64,000 bases of DNA from Azolla caroliniana (taxonomy: Eukaryota; Polypodiophyta). The DNA lies in NCBI GenBank assembly GCA_043228905.1, contig JBHGNT010000007.1, positions 744,001 through 808,000 of the forward strand. Reading direction: 5' to 3'. A model generated the notes under the pieces. It saw only the letters and a program-made list of their open reading frames with translations. It had not been told where the DNA came from and did not search any database. How positions within the stretch are numbered: the stretch's first letter is position 1; each line of letters begins with the position of its first letter. Both the position numbers and the translations under genes were made by a program. Shown in pieces: positions 42,525 through 55,213 of this stretch.

Positions 42525-43110
42525 ACACCCTCTGGAGACTGTAAGCAAGAGTTGATGAAGAAAATATGTGTAGAATTCTAGATAAAATATCCTCCACAAG
42601 TGAAGCTTTCTTCAAAGGTATTCCCAACAAGCAATTTCATCAATGATTCCTGAAGAAAATAGTGCATTTGTTCATGGGCAAGATGTATCTTACAAGAGCT
42701 TCGATACCCATGGCATGTGTTGGCTAGAAGGAAAATTCATCACAAGAAGATTAGATCTTCTAAAGCTATTGCAGATACACACACACTGATATGACTATGC
42801 AACTAGTTGGGAACATGAAATGAAGAAAAGGCATGGACGTTGAGTCTGTAGAGCAGATCTCGAGGGAAGTCATTTCTGTATGATTGATTGCGTGAGCCAA
42901 TACATGAAAAGGCTAACATTGAAGAGGTAGACAATAAACAATCAAATGCTAGAATATATGAGCTAAGAGAACCAAATTAAGCAGAACAGTATTACGGGGA
43001 AGAATATGTGATTGCCTCAAATGATTTCAATGCCTTGGAGAAGTTTTCTCCTTGAAGGTTACATTCGAAGCGAGGAGCAAGGTAAACCAAAGCTTGAAGG
43101 ACCTGAGATT
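42525..43110 (+). pseudogene. IST1-like pseudogene, right piece
   Basis: Opens with TPSGDCKQELMKKICVEF, a stop, then IKYPPQVKLSSKVF. IST1-domain proteins have TPxGExKxKLMKEIAxE at this point, right after the segment in the left piece. Downstream codons are less clear and contain many stops. This is not a working gene. Confidence 0.45.
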
Positions 43111-44655
43111 AGAAGTAATGTATAAAGAAAAGATTTTCCGTTTTCACAACCCACATAAACTTGACTGATAGTGATTCGACTGCTAGAGGAGATAAATATC
43201 GTTCTTGATTGTAAGAGAATATCAATAATGTGGCTTGTGGCATGGTCTATGTCGTGTTTATTTCTAGGAAAAAAACTAATATTTGTATTGAAGAGCATAT
43301 ATTTGATTATAGGATAAAAACATGAATCATTGTAGTTCACACTCATACACTTATGTTACACATAGAACATAATATTTGTGTTCATGCAAGGATTCAAACG
43401 TTTGAAAACGAACATGTTTGAAAAGGGAAAAATGCGTGCTCCTTTTTTTTTTCTTTTTTCTCATTTGCTCTTCATTACAAATTTAGCTCATAATATAGAC
43501 CATAGTCAATCCAATCCAACTTTGAGATGATTTGCCATACACGTTTGATTGAATCATTCTCGAATGCGAATGCATGTATGATAGATACATAATGTATAAA
43601 AAAGCATTAATATATAACATACTCTATATCACATTACATGTTGTGAAGGTTACATCGGTGTAATGCAATCTCCATTACACCGATGTCATGTAAATTACAG
43701 GAATTAATTCTCCAACAAACTAAAACACGTTAAAGGGAAGCTCCAAGAATTTGATACACAAGAAGGCCTAAGAGATATGGTTCTTCTCATATCCCAAATA
43801 ACTAAGAACAATTTGAGCATTGCTTTAGTGTATGATTGTGTTACTCAGTCTTCACAACATTTACAATCGAGAAAACTACCAATAGTTTATTATTAGTAAT
43901 TCTATACTTCTAGTTTTATTCTGCTTAACAACTTGGTTGGCTGAATTGGCCTTTATCAAGGGCTATGGAACGAAGGCCACATATTCTTACTCGGCCCCCG
44001 CCCTTCATGCTAAAGCCATTTTTCTTCTTTTCTTTCTTGCGTGGCCTTATTGATTCAAGTTTGTCTACAGTGGAGCAATGCTTCGTAGATTAATAGCTCG
44101 ATGGTTTATTGTTACGTCTTGAACATTTTCAGGAAGTGTCTTCATCGTTAAGTTGCTTCCCATCTACAATTTAACATTCAATTTTACTAATGCACGTCTC
44201 AGAAATAAATAATGTAAGTTAGAACCCAATTTTACATGCCTAATCAAAGGATTGATAAGAAAGAGTGAAAAGGAGATTTTTTTAACTAATGATGGAATTC
44301 ATATTATGAAAAGTAACTTCATGGAAGAGGACAAGGAAGAAAATCAAACCCTTAATATGAACATTCAAATAACAATAAATGGTAACGTAGAAATTCCTAT
44401 TTTTCACTTCATAGCAATGAGCACAACACAACTCCCTAGGTACCTCAACACCATAAGATTGCAATTTTTGTGACCCAATGAGTTGCCTTTCTTGCTATTG
44501 GGCAATTAGAAACAAAAGGAACCAATCGACATGAAACCCAATTATTTTTCTTAACAAGAACCTAGCTAAATTTCAGATCAAATTACTAGCAATCTAAGGG
44601 ATATGAAATAATGATTTTGGGTTGACATGTATCCATGGAAGACCATCCATCTAAC
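43090..44655. repeat. Direct duplication, copy 2
   Basis: Partner of 39600-40975. It stops at CCATCCATCTAACTAG, where copy 1 runs on into the IST1-like piece, so the duplication did not include that gene. Confidence 0.85.
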
Positions 44656-45236
44656 TAGATTCTATAGAGTAAATAAATGCTTCCTTTCCCAGAAATTTAG
44701 TTTAATGCATGCATCAGACATTCTAGATCTTTGTTGCACTTTGAGCACTAGTAGGCAATGGATACACGCTATCATGTGTTGATTGTCTCAGGCAATGGAC
44801 ACAAATGAATTATAAAACTTTTATGAATACTTATTCTTCAGATCCTACAATGTTGAAGGACATGGGAAAGTGTGATGAATTGTTAGTCATCTAATGCCCA
44901 AATCATGTCTCAAATTTAGGTGCACACCACTCAATGGCGCAATCCTTTGAGGATCGAATGCATGGGAAATATGTTTAGTTTTTAAAAATTCATTGGTGTA
45001 GATACATATTAGTACTTCAGAGTCCTATTCGAGGCATTTCTATACATGTTCATAGACATGGGATATTATAGTTATTATACAAGTACCTAATTAACAAGTT
45101 GAGCACAACACAGTCACCAACCTAACAATTTTCTCTACATAAAAATAGTATGAGTTTTGTAAATAAATGTTCCTTAAGTGGAATGCATGTTTGAATGTGC
45201 TATGTTATTACCTTCTCTATCCTACACTTTGCATAC
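44656..45236. other. No feature found downstream of the last MLO exon
   Basis: This is where the C-terminal exon of the MLO gene would be expected. I searched the minus strand for a start like MGS/MGT plus a calmodulin-binding Trp motif and saw none. AT-rich, no repeats recognised. Confidence 0.4.
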
Positions 45237-48200
45237 CTGTGAAACAAGAGCGTAAATCGGGAGTGTAATGTAGCAACACATGATCAATGAGATGATTCTG
45301 AAAGAAATGATTGTCACTTGTGATGAAAGCGTAAACTCACAATACTTATTCTAGAAAAATGAGCTCAAAATCTTACGCAAGGGCTAGATTGACTGCGATT
45401 GAAACCTTCTTAGGGAATAAACAAGAGTAGGTTTCATTTTCAAAAGTGATCTGGAAAAAGAGAACATGAAAAGTTAATACAACAAGAGGGTATAATATAA
45501 ATATATGGAAGTATACTAGGTATAATATATCAACTACATATCTTCCTTTTTTTGGGAAAAAAACTCCATATCTTACAATGCTCCATATGACGGTGGATAT
45601 TGTAATTGCGTTCTGCATCCATCAATACATGCGAGAAATATTGACAAAAGAATAGGTAACACACACTATACTAAACTTTGAGTATAATCATAACTAAATG
45701 AGCAATGTACAGATGTACATGTAAACATATGCACACAAAATGTAAAATTAACCTGGAAAATTATAAGGTGAATGACGCGGATGATGAACTTTGGATATTT
45801 GAACCAAAACAATTTATTGCTTGATTTCACATCGGGCACACCTATGGCTACTGACTGGAATTCAATTGCCATCTTCGTGATGACGTGCTCTAGTTGTGTC
45901 CCAATTATGAGGACTAACTGCTCAATCAAGAAATACACATAGAAACTCATAGTCAACATTGTAAAAATATTGCACTTTATTAAATCTTTTTTCTCTTAAT
46001 GTTTTGTGATTAGAAAGTGTTAGAAGGATTAGAACATACAACAACTTGTAGAATAGAAGTCCAATAATATGTTTCCCAACCTGTAGTTTTATAACATATA
46101 TAGGTTAATATATGGTGCATCTCAGAATAGTTCTTAGTTAGAGTTCTATTACCTTTGTTGCCAGTGACCCTAGGTGCAAATGACACAATAATAAGGAGGC
46201 AAAAGCTTAATCTTTGTATACCAATTACTTTAAAACCCATATGGCCACTTGTTTTATGCCACCTATATAAAGCATAATTATTTTCTGGCCTAATTGACTT
46301 TATCAATGTGAGTTCATATGTACATGCTCCTCCAAAGTTATTGGAACCCTAATCATCATTCGGACATAGAAATTTACATTACTTTTCTCAACTTCTAGGT
46401 CTTTTTATTGAAGTATGCAAAGATTTCATCATACTACACTTTCATTGTCGTGTAGATGTAATTAAGAAGATAAGGAAATGTGAGTTACCCCACCAAGAAG
46501 CTATGGTCAGGATACCATTTACATCAAGACCATGGGGCACACCCACATCGAAACACTTCAACCCCCCGCTGCTTTTCGAGAGACTTGGATGGAAATGATG
46601 CTATAGTCTGAACAGATAGCCTTTTCCTTTATAGAATGTGTTATAATCCATGCTAGAACTCATTTATTTATTTATTTTATTTATGATGATTGGGTTCATA
46701 TCCTATTATTGTAATCAATTGTCTCATGGGCCAAATGTGGTCTTAGAAGACATCAATATATCTTTCTTTCTTTCTTTCTTCTATTAAATGAACAAAACAT
46801 GATGAGATACTTATTAGCAAAATTGAAAAAGAATGTCAACGGAACTCACCATTAATGTTCACCAACATCAATAAAACGATATACCCCCATAGAGGGGGAC
46901 TGTTCAATACAACCCAACAAAAAAACAACGATCATGTGTAAGGATGTGTTAATTATGGCTCCATGGAAGAACAAGATGATGTTTTAGAACAACCTTGGCT
47001 AGAACAAGTTAATCTATCTACAAATTACCTTACTCCGACCACATGTCTGAAGTCATCTTCCAATGTCTTGATTATATTGTCATGGAAGTGAAAGGGGGCT
47101 AGACGTGAAGTTGACATATCAGTCTATTTAATTTCAATATGAAAAACAACAATTTGTCATGTGAGATACTAATAACATAGAGGCAAAATGTTAAATATAT
47201 ATTAAAACCTGTATAATTTTATAATATACCTCGATAAATCCATGTCTCAAAGTTTGGTAATCTGTTTCACTGACGGATTTGTAGAACATTCTAAAGAACG
47301 CATGCTAAAAAGTCAAGTACAATCCCTTTGTCAAATCCTTAATGATAATTTAAAGAAGATGAGATGTTTATATTTTAGTCAAAGCAAAGAGAAAATGGTT
47401 TTTTAGTACCACATATGCCAAGACCGGGTTTCTAGTCCATATGCTGGGGGGACGACCTTTACTTTCCTTTGCAGGACAAGTAGCTTCAAAACATGAAAAA
47501 GTACCATACTATCAACGTCAACCATACTTCTCCCGCTTCAAATCATAGTAATATTCCAAAAGATAATCATATAGGTACGCTTCTCAAATTTTATGGAAAA
47601 TATTTAGGCATACATTTACTAATATTAAGAGTGTTTGAGTGTATCTAAGATCATAAAAGGCACATTATCTCAAAGTCTTGTAATTTTCAAACACTATTAC
47701 TTGTATATCACTATATATCGAATCACCAATGGACATGTTTAGATATCATTCAATGGTGAATGAGATGCATTAAGACAAAGTTGAATATTGATTCTTTCAC
47801 TCAAATGTGCCAAAATTCTAGAATTAGGGTCAAATTTATATTCTTCATTACTTTATGTAGAGAAGGGTACCCATGGGCAGTGGATATATATATTGAATAG
47901 AGAATGACTATGCTCTAGTTTTGCAAAACAAATACCTCTATCTTCCAATTGTTTCATACATGCACTTGAAAAGGATTATGATCCTTATTAGTTCTCCTAA
48001 ATTGTCTTTCAATTATAACTTGTTCATGACTATTTCAATAATAACAAGGCTCGAGGGTTGTTTTGGATTACTAGCTGGTATTCATAAATAACAAAAAGTT
48101 TAGATGTTTGGTAAACCAAATAAATTAAAAGCTTATAGTTAAAGGCACACCTAGACAATTTTGCTTTTGATTTTAGAATTAGTTTCTAGTGATAAAAGAA

Positions 48201-50254
48201 AAGAGAAAGGGACTAGGTATGATATTTAAATCGTAAGTAAAAGACACATAAAAATGCCTATTCCTTAAGGATAAATGGAAGTAACGAAACCCCATGATGG
48301 AGCTATATTTAAAGAGAGAGAGAGAGAGAGAGAGAGAGAACAAGATAGTCTCTTATGGATATAAGGTATCCTTGAATATTAAAGTGAATGGATGGAGACA
48401 AAATTGGGTTCAAAGACCCTCCTCCTCTAATACTTAAAGTGAATGGACGGAGACAATGTATAAGGTTAAAAAAATGCATAAAGCGATTCGGCATCTACTC
48501 TCGAACCTACATCCATCTTATAAAAACCTAAAAGTCCAAGGGGTTCGAGAAGCGAAGATTGAACTCAAAGAGATGGATCCATCCAAGTGAATACCTAGTA
48601 AGATGATCCTAACCTTCCAAACAAGAGAGAGCTAAAACAACACGAGTATTCTTATACAACAAAAAATATTGACACAAGCCCTGCACTTACCCGAACCATG
48701 AGAAGAAGCCGACACATCTTTGTCCATGGAATTTTTCTCCCACGTCCTCCACTCTTGCACCTTCAGAAAGAACACACCAAATAAGTACTGGATTTCAATG
48801 AATCCATCTAATCTTTTGGGTATTGCATCAATCATATATCTATATGTCTATCTATGTATCTATCTATCAGTATATGTATGTATGTATGCATTTATATCGA
48901 TCTATCTATCTATAAGCCTACCATGTGACCTGAATGATCTTAAACTTTATACCTTCGTTCTTGCAAGGCCCATAGTCAGAACAGTGATGAAGACATGCAC
49001 CAGAACCAAGACAAATAAGAAGATGTGAAGTTGGTGCAATCCAGTCACTGGGATTAAGTTTGATTTCCCCTGCAACAGGACAACATTTAGAGAGGGGGAT
49101 TACTGAAGAGATTAATATAGAACGAGATAATTACTTAAGAACAATGGGCAACTACATTAATAGAATATTAGGTGTATATAATTGATGCATCAACATTCAT
49201 GAAATTGCACAAGAACTTTGAGCCTAAGAAGGTATATTTGGGCAAATCTCTTGATAATCACTTAAGAACAATGGGCAACTACATTAATAGAATATTAGGT
49301 GTATATAATTGATGCATTAACATTCATGAAATTGCACAAGAACTTTGAGCCTAAGAAGGTATATTTGGGCAAATCTCTTGCTAATGTAGGAGAGAAGGCA
49401 CACTTCTTAATTGTGAGGGTGATCTCATCAAATCTTCAATACTATTAACTTAGGGATTTTGCAAGATAACTAATATTTATACATAACACAATGGAAGATG
49501 AATATGTTGGATCCTTTTGCTTACTTCGCCACATGTATCATGATCCATCAACTGTATTTGCTCGTGCATGGTTTCAGGTTTGCATTGGTGCATTGATTTC
49601 ATCCATTTGGAAGGGACACAGATTTTCGAGACGTAGTCTTCGCCTACTGTGAGAGCTATTGAGATGAAACCCACTAGCATAAGCTCTGCCATTTCCAAAA
49701 CATTAAAAAATCACATTTTAAAGCATGAATCGGAATCATGTAGGGATTAATATGATATAATTAAAAATCCATCCATTAATCATATTTGATTCTTATGAAT
49801 GTAGGTTCATTCATTTGGAAAAAAATTTAAAATTAAGACTCATTAAAGAGCTGAATGCAATCAGCCAATGCTACCTTCCTTTATCTTCTCAAGTGCTTTG
49901 CCAAGGTCCTTCTTCTTGTGTTTCTTCAAAGACTATGATCACAAGTATAAATTATTACGGAGCATTGGAAACAATAATTCAGATGTGCAAGTAGCTCTAG
50001 TAATCAGATATTAGTATGCACACACATTATTATTATTATTGAAGAACTAGATGGGTCATATGTTATATTTATGTATGCAATAATATATTGGGATTAGACT
50101 GGATGGTAATGGTAAGACTTACTTTTCCAATGGCAAATATGCCTCTCTCAAGTATAAGGGAGATTAAGACGAAAATGAAGCAAGCCAAAGAAATGGCCCA
50201 TGTGGGGCTATTGATTACTCCCAAATTATGATCAGATTCTCCACCGCCGGCCAT
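45237..50254 (-). CDS. MLO: MLO-like seven-transmembrane protein, C-terminus not found
   Basis: MLO proteins are plasma-membrane calmodulin-binding proteins that set powdery-mildew susceptibility or act in pollen/root signalling. Fourteen exons with matching phases and GT/AG borders were traced: 50254-50123, 49932-49875, 49685-49525, 49069-48953, 48760-48691, 47483-47410, 47304-47230, 47123-47029, 46211-46153, 46080-46040, 45917-45753, 45612-45577, 45450-45377, 45297-45237. They give 406 codons without a stop. Landmarks: start MAGGGESDHN and TM1 TWAISLACFIFVLISLIL; KIKEELMLVGFISIALTVG; SKICVPSKW; GLHQLHIFLFVLVLVHVF; DYQTLRHGFIE; TLEDDFRHVVGV; IIGTQLEHVITKMAIEF; CCYITLPIYALVSQ (last TM). Usual length is about 500-600; the cytosolic calmodulin-binding tail is missing. 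Exons 9 and 5-6 are the most divergent. Confidence 0.9.
48835..48912. repeat. TCTA/TGTA microsatellites in MLO intron 4
   Basis: Interrupted (TATC)n and (TATG)n tracts. Other simple repeats nearby: (GA)n 48313-48340, (TTTC)n about 46761-46782, (CA)n 50464-50506. Confidence 0.85.
49127..49380. repeat. 127-bp tandem duplication in MLO intron 3
   Basis: Two near-identical copies of a segment with CTTAAGAACAATGGGCAACT (49134 and 49261) and GAGCCTAAGAAGGTATATTT. One base differs (GCATCAAC/GCATTAAC). It lies between exons 3 and 4 and does not touch splice sites. Confidence 0.92.
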
Positions 50255-50460
50255 TAGTTTTATTGCAATGGATCCTTGCTTCTTAAGCTGTTGTCAAAGA
50301 ACTGGTAACATATTATTTGAGATTGTGCCCACCATGTCACTTCTTAAACTCCATTAGGGTTATTAAAAAACAACTTAGAAAACTCTTGTGGCATTAGCTA
50401 ATTATAAGAGTCAAGGCCACTAAATTGGTAGCTACAAATAATAGGTAATATAATTGCCGA

Positions 50461-50510
<50 letters not shown>

Positions 50511-51030
50511 TGTATAATTAATCCGAAACTAAAATAAAATCTTACCACTAATTCAACTAGGAATATGAAGGGGTGTGCTGAAATAAGAAACTAGTCTCAA
50601 ATTTCAATGAGATGCAAGCATGTCAAGAAACTTGATTAGACAAGGATATAATCAGAACACACATCAATGAATGACATACAAGATTGGTGTGTGTATAAGA
50701 GATAGATAAAGTGCTTGTGTAGGGAGGAGAGATGAAGTTGAGGTACATAACACAACAAACATTGGATTATTTATAGATAGATAGATCAAGACACCCACCA
50801 AGTGGATGCATATGAAGCTAGTGGATGCATATGAAGGTGGACGTAGACAACAGTATTGTGGATTCCTCAAAGTGATATATAAAAGTTATGCCACTTGGAC
50901 TACTTTAATAAAGATTGGTTGATTGACTATTTTAGTCAAACAATTAACTTTGGTGTAGGCTACATGTAGACTGTTGATTGACTATTTTAGTCAAAGAGTT
51001 AACTTTGGTTTAGTCTAAATGTAGACTTCA
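50255..51030. other. MLO 5' region
   Basis: It holds the presumed promoter and leader (no clear TATA picked) and a (CA)n tract. GATTGACTATTTTAGTCAAA with TTAACTTTGG occurs at about 50926 and again at about 50975, a ~55-bp direct repeat also present near 51577. It is non-coding as far as I can see. Confidence 0.4.
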
Positions 51031-51039
51031 TGATGCAAT

Positions 51040-51420
51040 AATCATCGAGCATTAGAAACAATACTTCATATGTGCAACTAGCTCTAGTAATAAGATATTA
51101 GTATGCACACATATTATTATTATTGAAGAACTAGATGGGTCATATGTTATATGTATGTATGCACTAATATGTTGGCATTAGATTGGGTGGTAATGGTTAG
51201 ACTTCCTTGTCCAATGGTAAATATGTCCAATTGGAGATTAGTACGACGATGAAGCAAGCCAAAGCAATGGCCCATGTGGGGCGATTGAGTACTCCCACAT
51301 TATGATTAGAGTCTCCACCGCAGACCATTTGTCTCATTATGAGCACAATGGATCCTTGCTCTTAAGTTGTTGTCAAAGAATTGGTAAACATATTATTTGA
51401 GGTTGTGCCCCATTTGGGTA
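51040..51420 (-). pseudogene. Partial duplicate of MLO exon 1 and intron 1
   Basis: Aligns with 49950-50310 at an offset of about 1085 bp. Minus strand from about 51328: MVCGGDSNHNVGVLNRPTWA, IALACFIVVLIS, then the sequence loses the LILERG part (a deletion of about 15-20 bp) and reads NWTYLPLDKEV. The donor site is altered. No further exons follow, so it is a dead tandem copy. Confidence 0.8.
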
Positions 51421-51912
51421 CTTAAGACAACAAACATTGGATTACTCATAGATAGATAGATCAATAGACCCACCTAGTGGATGCATATAAAGGTGGAGGT
51501 AGACAAGAGTAGTGTGGGTTCATGAAAGTGATATATAAAATCTATGGCACTTGGACTACTTTTGTGAATATTGCTTCATTGACTATTTTAGTCAACGATT
51601 AACTTTGGTGTGGTCTACATGTAGACTTCATGAGACTACTACATCTTAACCAACAGTATGCAAAAACATTTTGTTCATATATTTAACTAGGAATTTAAAC
51701 AAATATATATTCCAATTTTCTCTTGATAAGGACATGTGGACTTAGTCTCCCGTCCTATGGACTTTTGGTGGAGGTTGGAGGTTCAATCTACACTTTCTAT
51801 CATTAATTTAGGTGTGGAAACCACGAACACCTAATGAATCAAGTGGCCAACAAAGTAATTTTCAAATAATTAATGAACATGGAATTCATAAGAACTATTA
51901 GAATTATTAGAT
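51421..51912. other. Continuation of MLO-flank duplication, then unassigned DNA
   Basis: 51421-51640 parallels 50750-50960 (GATAGATAGATCAA, CACCTAGTGGATGCATAT, TGACTATTTTAGTCAA). 51640-51912 shows nothing recognisable. Confidence 0.5.
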
Positions 51913-52555
51913 GTTATTATAAATAACAAATACATCATAAATAAAGAAAATGAAAATAAATAATGTAACTACCTATTATTGGGACTTTTGTTCACAATGA
52001 CCATTACAACACATTCATGTGAGATTTGATCACTATGAATGTTCGCACTACAAACTTCCCTATGATCTGGTCTACCTATAAAATGTAACATCTACCATGA
52101 AGATAATGTTGTCTCTCGTTTATCATCAAATTAAGCTACATACATGCAATTGTTATACTTTGTTAGATAGTACTTTAAATTCCTACATGGTATCAAAACC
52201 TTCTCCTAGGAATTAAAGCACAACCATCCAAAAGATTGATTCGGAAGATCTAGGAAGATGGATTCCAACACAAGTTCAACAAACAAAACCATGTCAATGA
52301 CAAGAAAGTACACCATGAGAAACTCAACGACAAGATTTATAGAATGTGGAAATTAAAGATGAGTCTAATCCTTGAAAGAGCACAATTAATAGACATTGTG
52401 AAGGGTATAATACCACAACCTATAACTATCCTAGAACTGATAGATTTGAAAAATAAAGATATAGATGCACGCATGGAATTGGTTATAATGCATCTAACCG
52501 ATGAGCAAATAGATTTAGTAAAAGAGCTAGAAATCTTCACAAATAGATAAATCTT
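51913..52555 (+). pseudogene. Copia fragment: LTR end, PBS and gag start
   Basis: TGTTATTATAAATAAC (51913) to TTCCTACA (52184) may be an LTR with TATAAAATG at 52076. TGGTATCAAAACC at 52185 is a primer-site-like sequence. Gag-like frame 52344-52550: MWKLKMSLILERAQLIDIVK, ARMELVIMHLTDEQIDLVK, typical of copia gag N-termini (W-K-x-M start, then a short helix with LSDxQ). It ends at a stop; no further domains. Confidence 0.55.
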
Positions 52556-52849
52556 GAAATGGTTGATTTTGTATATCTTCAAGAAGTTCGTGTATTTAAA
52601 TTGTCAACATTGAGTTTGGGAATAGGCGGCCTATCCTATGATGCCATCTCAAGGTTTGATCATCTTGTTGATGGCTTGAAGCTATATATGCTTCTACTAG
52701 TGAATGGTCCATCATCTTTAATGGTTATAGTTTTCCAATCTTTGGACATGTTTTAATTGTAACAAATTATAGCGCAATTGTAATGAAATTTGATTATCGT
52801 CCCATTTTATGTAGCCTCACTTACGGATAATAAGTTCTTCAAGCATGTT

Positions 52850-54750
52850 CGCGTTCAGAAGTGGAAGGATCACGCACAAATGGAAGGATAAGGAATATTC
52901 CGTTTGATTTCAAGGTTATTTTAACCATCTCACAAAACATGTGATACCTATATCACATGTGCTCAAATATTCAATGGCAAAAGCTTAAAATCTCACCATT
53001 TCATAAAATTGAAAATTCACAAAATTAGGCAAAATTCACAAACTTACCCCATGTTTTTTATTGTAAAATTGACAACTGATGTTTTTGATAGCAAACAATA
53101 TTCAAAAGGAGCGATAGATTTGAAAAAAAGTAAGCTTTATATCATTCGAGTTCTTCCAAGCTTATATTGTTGACCATTGATGCCAAAAATACAATCAAGA
53201 GTTATTTGCATCACTATTATCATTCCTCTCATAAGAATCACTACTATAGCTAATATACAATGGGGACTCATCCTCCTCCTCATCATATGTACCAATCAAA
53301 GCATTGTCTTCATCTAAAATAAAATGTTGTGACTCCAAATCATCTGCAGAAGATTTGGTCCACCTTCGATCTAAGAAGCCTTGTAGACTTGGCAATTTCT
53401 CTTTTATTATGTCTATTTTTTACTTCCTTAAATGTCTAGCTTTTGTCAATGTAAAGTTGTACTCAATGATATCCACCTCTTGCATATCAAGGGTCGATGT
53501 GTTATGAATATTCCTTTTCCTCTTTCTATTTCCTCTTGACATTGGGAATTCCATCATCTCCAATGTATACTTGCATGTAAATGCATTCTTGATCTTAATA
53601 TTGTACCAATGCACCTTTATAGACTTTATCTGATTTTGGTTTTCATCCATCACCACATCCAATACTTTACCAATCCAGAATTGGTCCCCTAGGTCATTGT
53701 CATCTGCAGGTGTGGCAATTAACATCCCAACCTTCATTTCTTGCAAGTTTCCTTGCCAACGAGCTGAATTTGTTGCTTTTGTCATCCTTGATCCTGCATA
53801 AATGTCTCTCTGTTGTGGATGGAGCAAGTTTTCAAGATTTGCATTAGGTCCATGAGGTGGCGTTTGAGAACTAGGTGAGTGTTGTACGGACCACGTAAAT
53901 GGTATTTGCAAGGACCAATTACCAGTGAAGGAATTATCATTAATTCCTTGTTGATCACTAAAGAACAAGTCCCACCATGAGGTATCTTGTTGTCCAACAT
54001 ACTTCTTTGCATTATCAATGTGTTTCCTTTTGTCTTGTAAGGCTTGCATCCAGGAGTTCCTTTGTTCATCTACCAACTCATTGTGCATTTCCTTCTTAGT
54101 CTCAATCGGCATTTGTTTTGTACCATAAACGGTAGTAGATGGCATATGAAGCAAGAACTAGCAACCACCTTCTAGCTCCCATTGTGGGGATGATGATTAT
54201 TGCTTTGTGCAACAACGTACAACTACATACATCATTTTTCTTCATCAAGAAAATGTGATTGAAGCTAATATTGTTTAATTGGGCTGAAACTTTCACCTTC
54301 CCCTAACTACCATCTACTATGTATCTCGTATATCTCCTTTAAGTGGATCACATTCAGATGTGGCGTATATGCATATAAAATGACGTCAAATAACTTCGGT
54401 AATGTGAAAGCATCATATCGAGACCACTATCTTGAGAATGTACTAAACATCTGATCAATATGGTCATTTGTGTGACCAACCAGAAGGAAGTTAACTTTAA
54501 CTTTCCTAAACACTCCCTGTTTCACCAACATACTCAAATATCCGAAGACAGTTGAATTCTTGTTCTCCCTAACAGTGTTGTCCAATTGAATGTAGAAAAC
54601 AGGGGGCAACAAGTGCACCCAATTCATCAAAACCTTTTGAATCACAATAACGGTTAAATTGGGGTCATTATGGACATTCGGGTAAGTAATGAACACGTGA
54701 GGTTTAACTATCTCATTATATGCTAAACAACCCACTAAGTGCATCTGAAT
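52850..54750 (-). pseudogene. DDE/DUF7869-like transposase remnant
   Basis: Minus strand from 54744: MHLVGCLAYNEIVKPHVFIT, FYIQLDNTVRENKNSTVFGY, FLLVGHTNDHIDQMFSTFSR. The LQLDNxxRENKN and VGHTxxDxDQ pair marks the DUF7869 (RNase H-like, presumed transposase) family. After a gap the downstream frame 53420-54154 has a BAH/chromo-like segment GMLIATPADDNDLGDQFWIG, and a tail SSADDLESQHFILDEDNALI (53195-53395). The N-terminal half of the transposase is missing at 54750. It is related to H at 28-37 kb. The 3' subterminal region at 52850-53050 also matches H. Confidence 0.65.
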
Positions 54751-55213
54751 GAGACATTCGTCGTTGAGGTCTTTTCGAAGCCTCCTAAGGTGAGGTAGAC
54801 ATGTTGTTGTAGATATCCGCGGCTAGCAGGTTAGTTTGGGCAGGACCACAGGTGTCTCCGACTAAGGAGCCTGAGGATGGTCGGAGACTATGCTTGTGGT
54901 GTACTATCCGACTCAATTGCTGGGCCCTTTACTGAGCACACGGGCTCGTGGGCCTTGTATCCGATCTTGCCTTATCACTAGATTCCAAAGAATGAGCACA
55001 CGGGCTCATAGACTTGGGTAGATACGTGAGAACCGAGGTGGGGATAAGCGACGTTTTCCCTGGACATAGAAAACTAAGATAGGAATGAAAACACCACACA
55101 AAGAGAGAGAGTGGCGACTACAACATGAAATGTTAGATTAATAGCAAAATTAATACACAGAGATGGATTTCAGTCAGCGAGTAGAGCTTCGAGCTCGGCA
55201 GTCACAAACATGG
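54751..55213. other. Unassigned, with GAGCACACGGGCTC repeats
   Basis: GAGCACACGGGCTC occurs at about 54934 and 54991, ~57 bp apart. Several GTCTCCGAC/GTCGGAGAC inverted words lie at 54851-54890. It is moderately GC-rich relative to its flanks and looks like part of an insertion that cut the transposase at 54750. No protein seen. Confidence 0.4.

Noticed and set aside
45666-46306. Two separate small minus-strand ORFs as independent genes
   Set aside because: They are MLO exons with read-through into introns; splice borders and phases join them.
46490-46600. Open minus-strand string in MLO intron 8 containing LDVNGIL
   Set aside because: Tempting as the MLO LNVNG exon, but phases and length do not fit; the exon at 46153-46211 fits instead.
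48309-48494. 61-codon minus ORF ending in SLSLSLSL
   Set aside because: Translation of a (GA)n microsatellite within an MLO intron.
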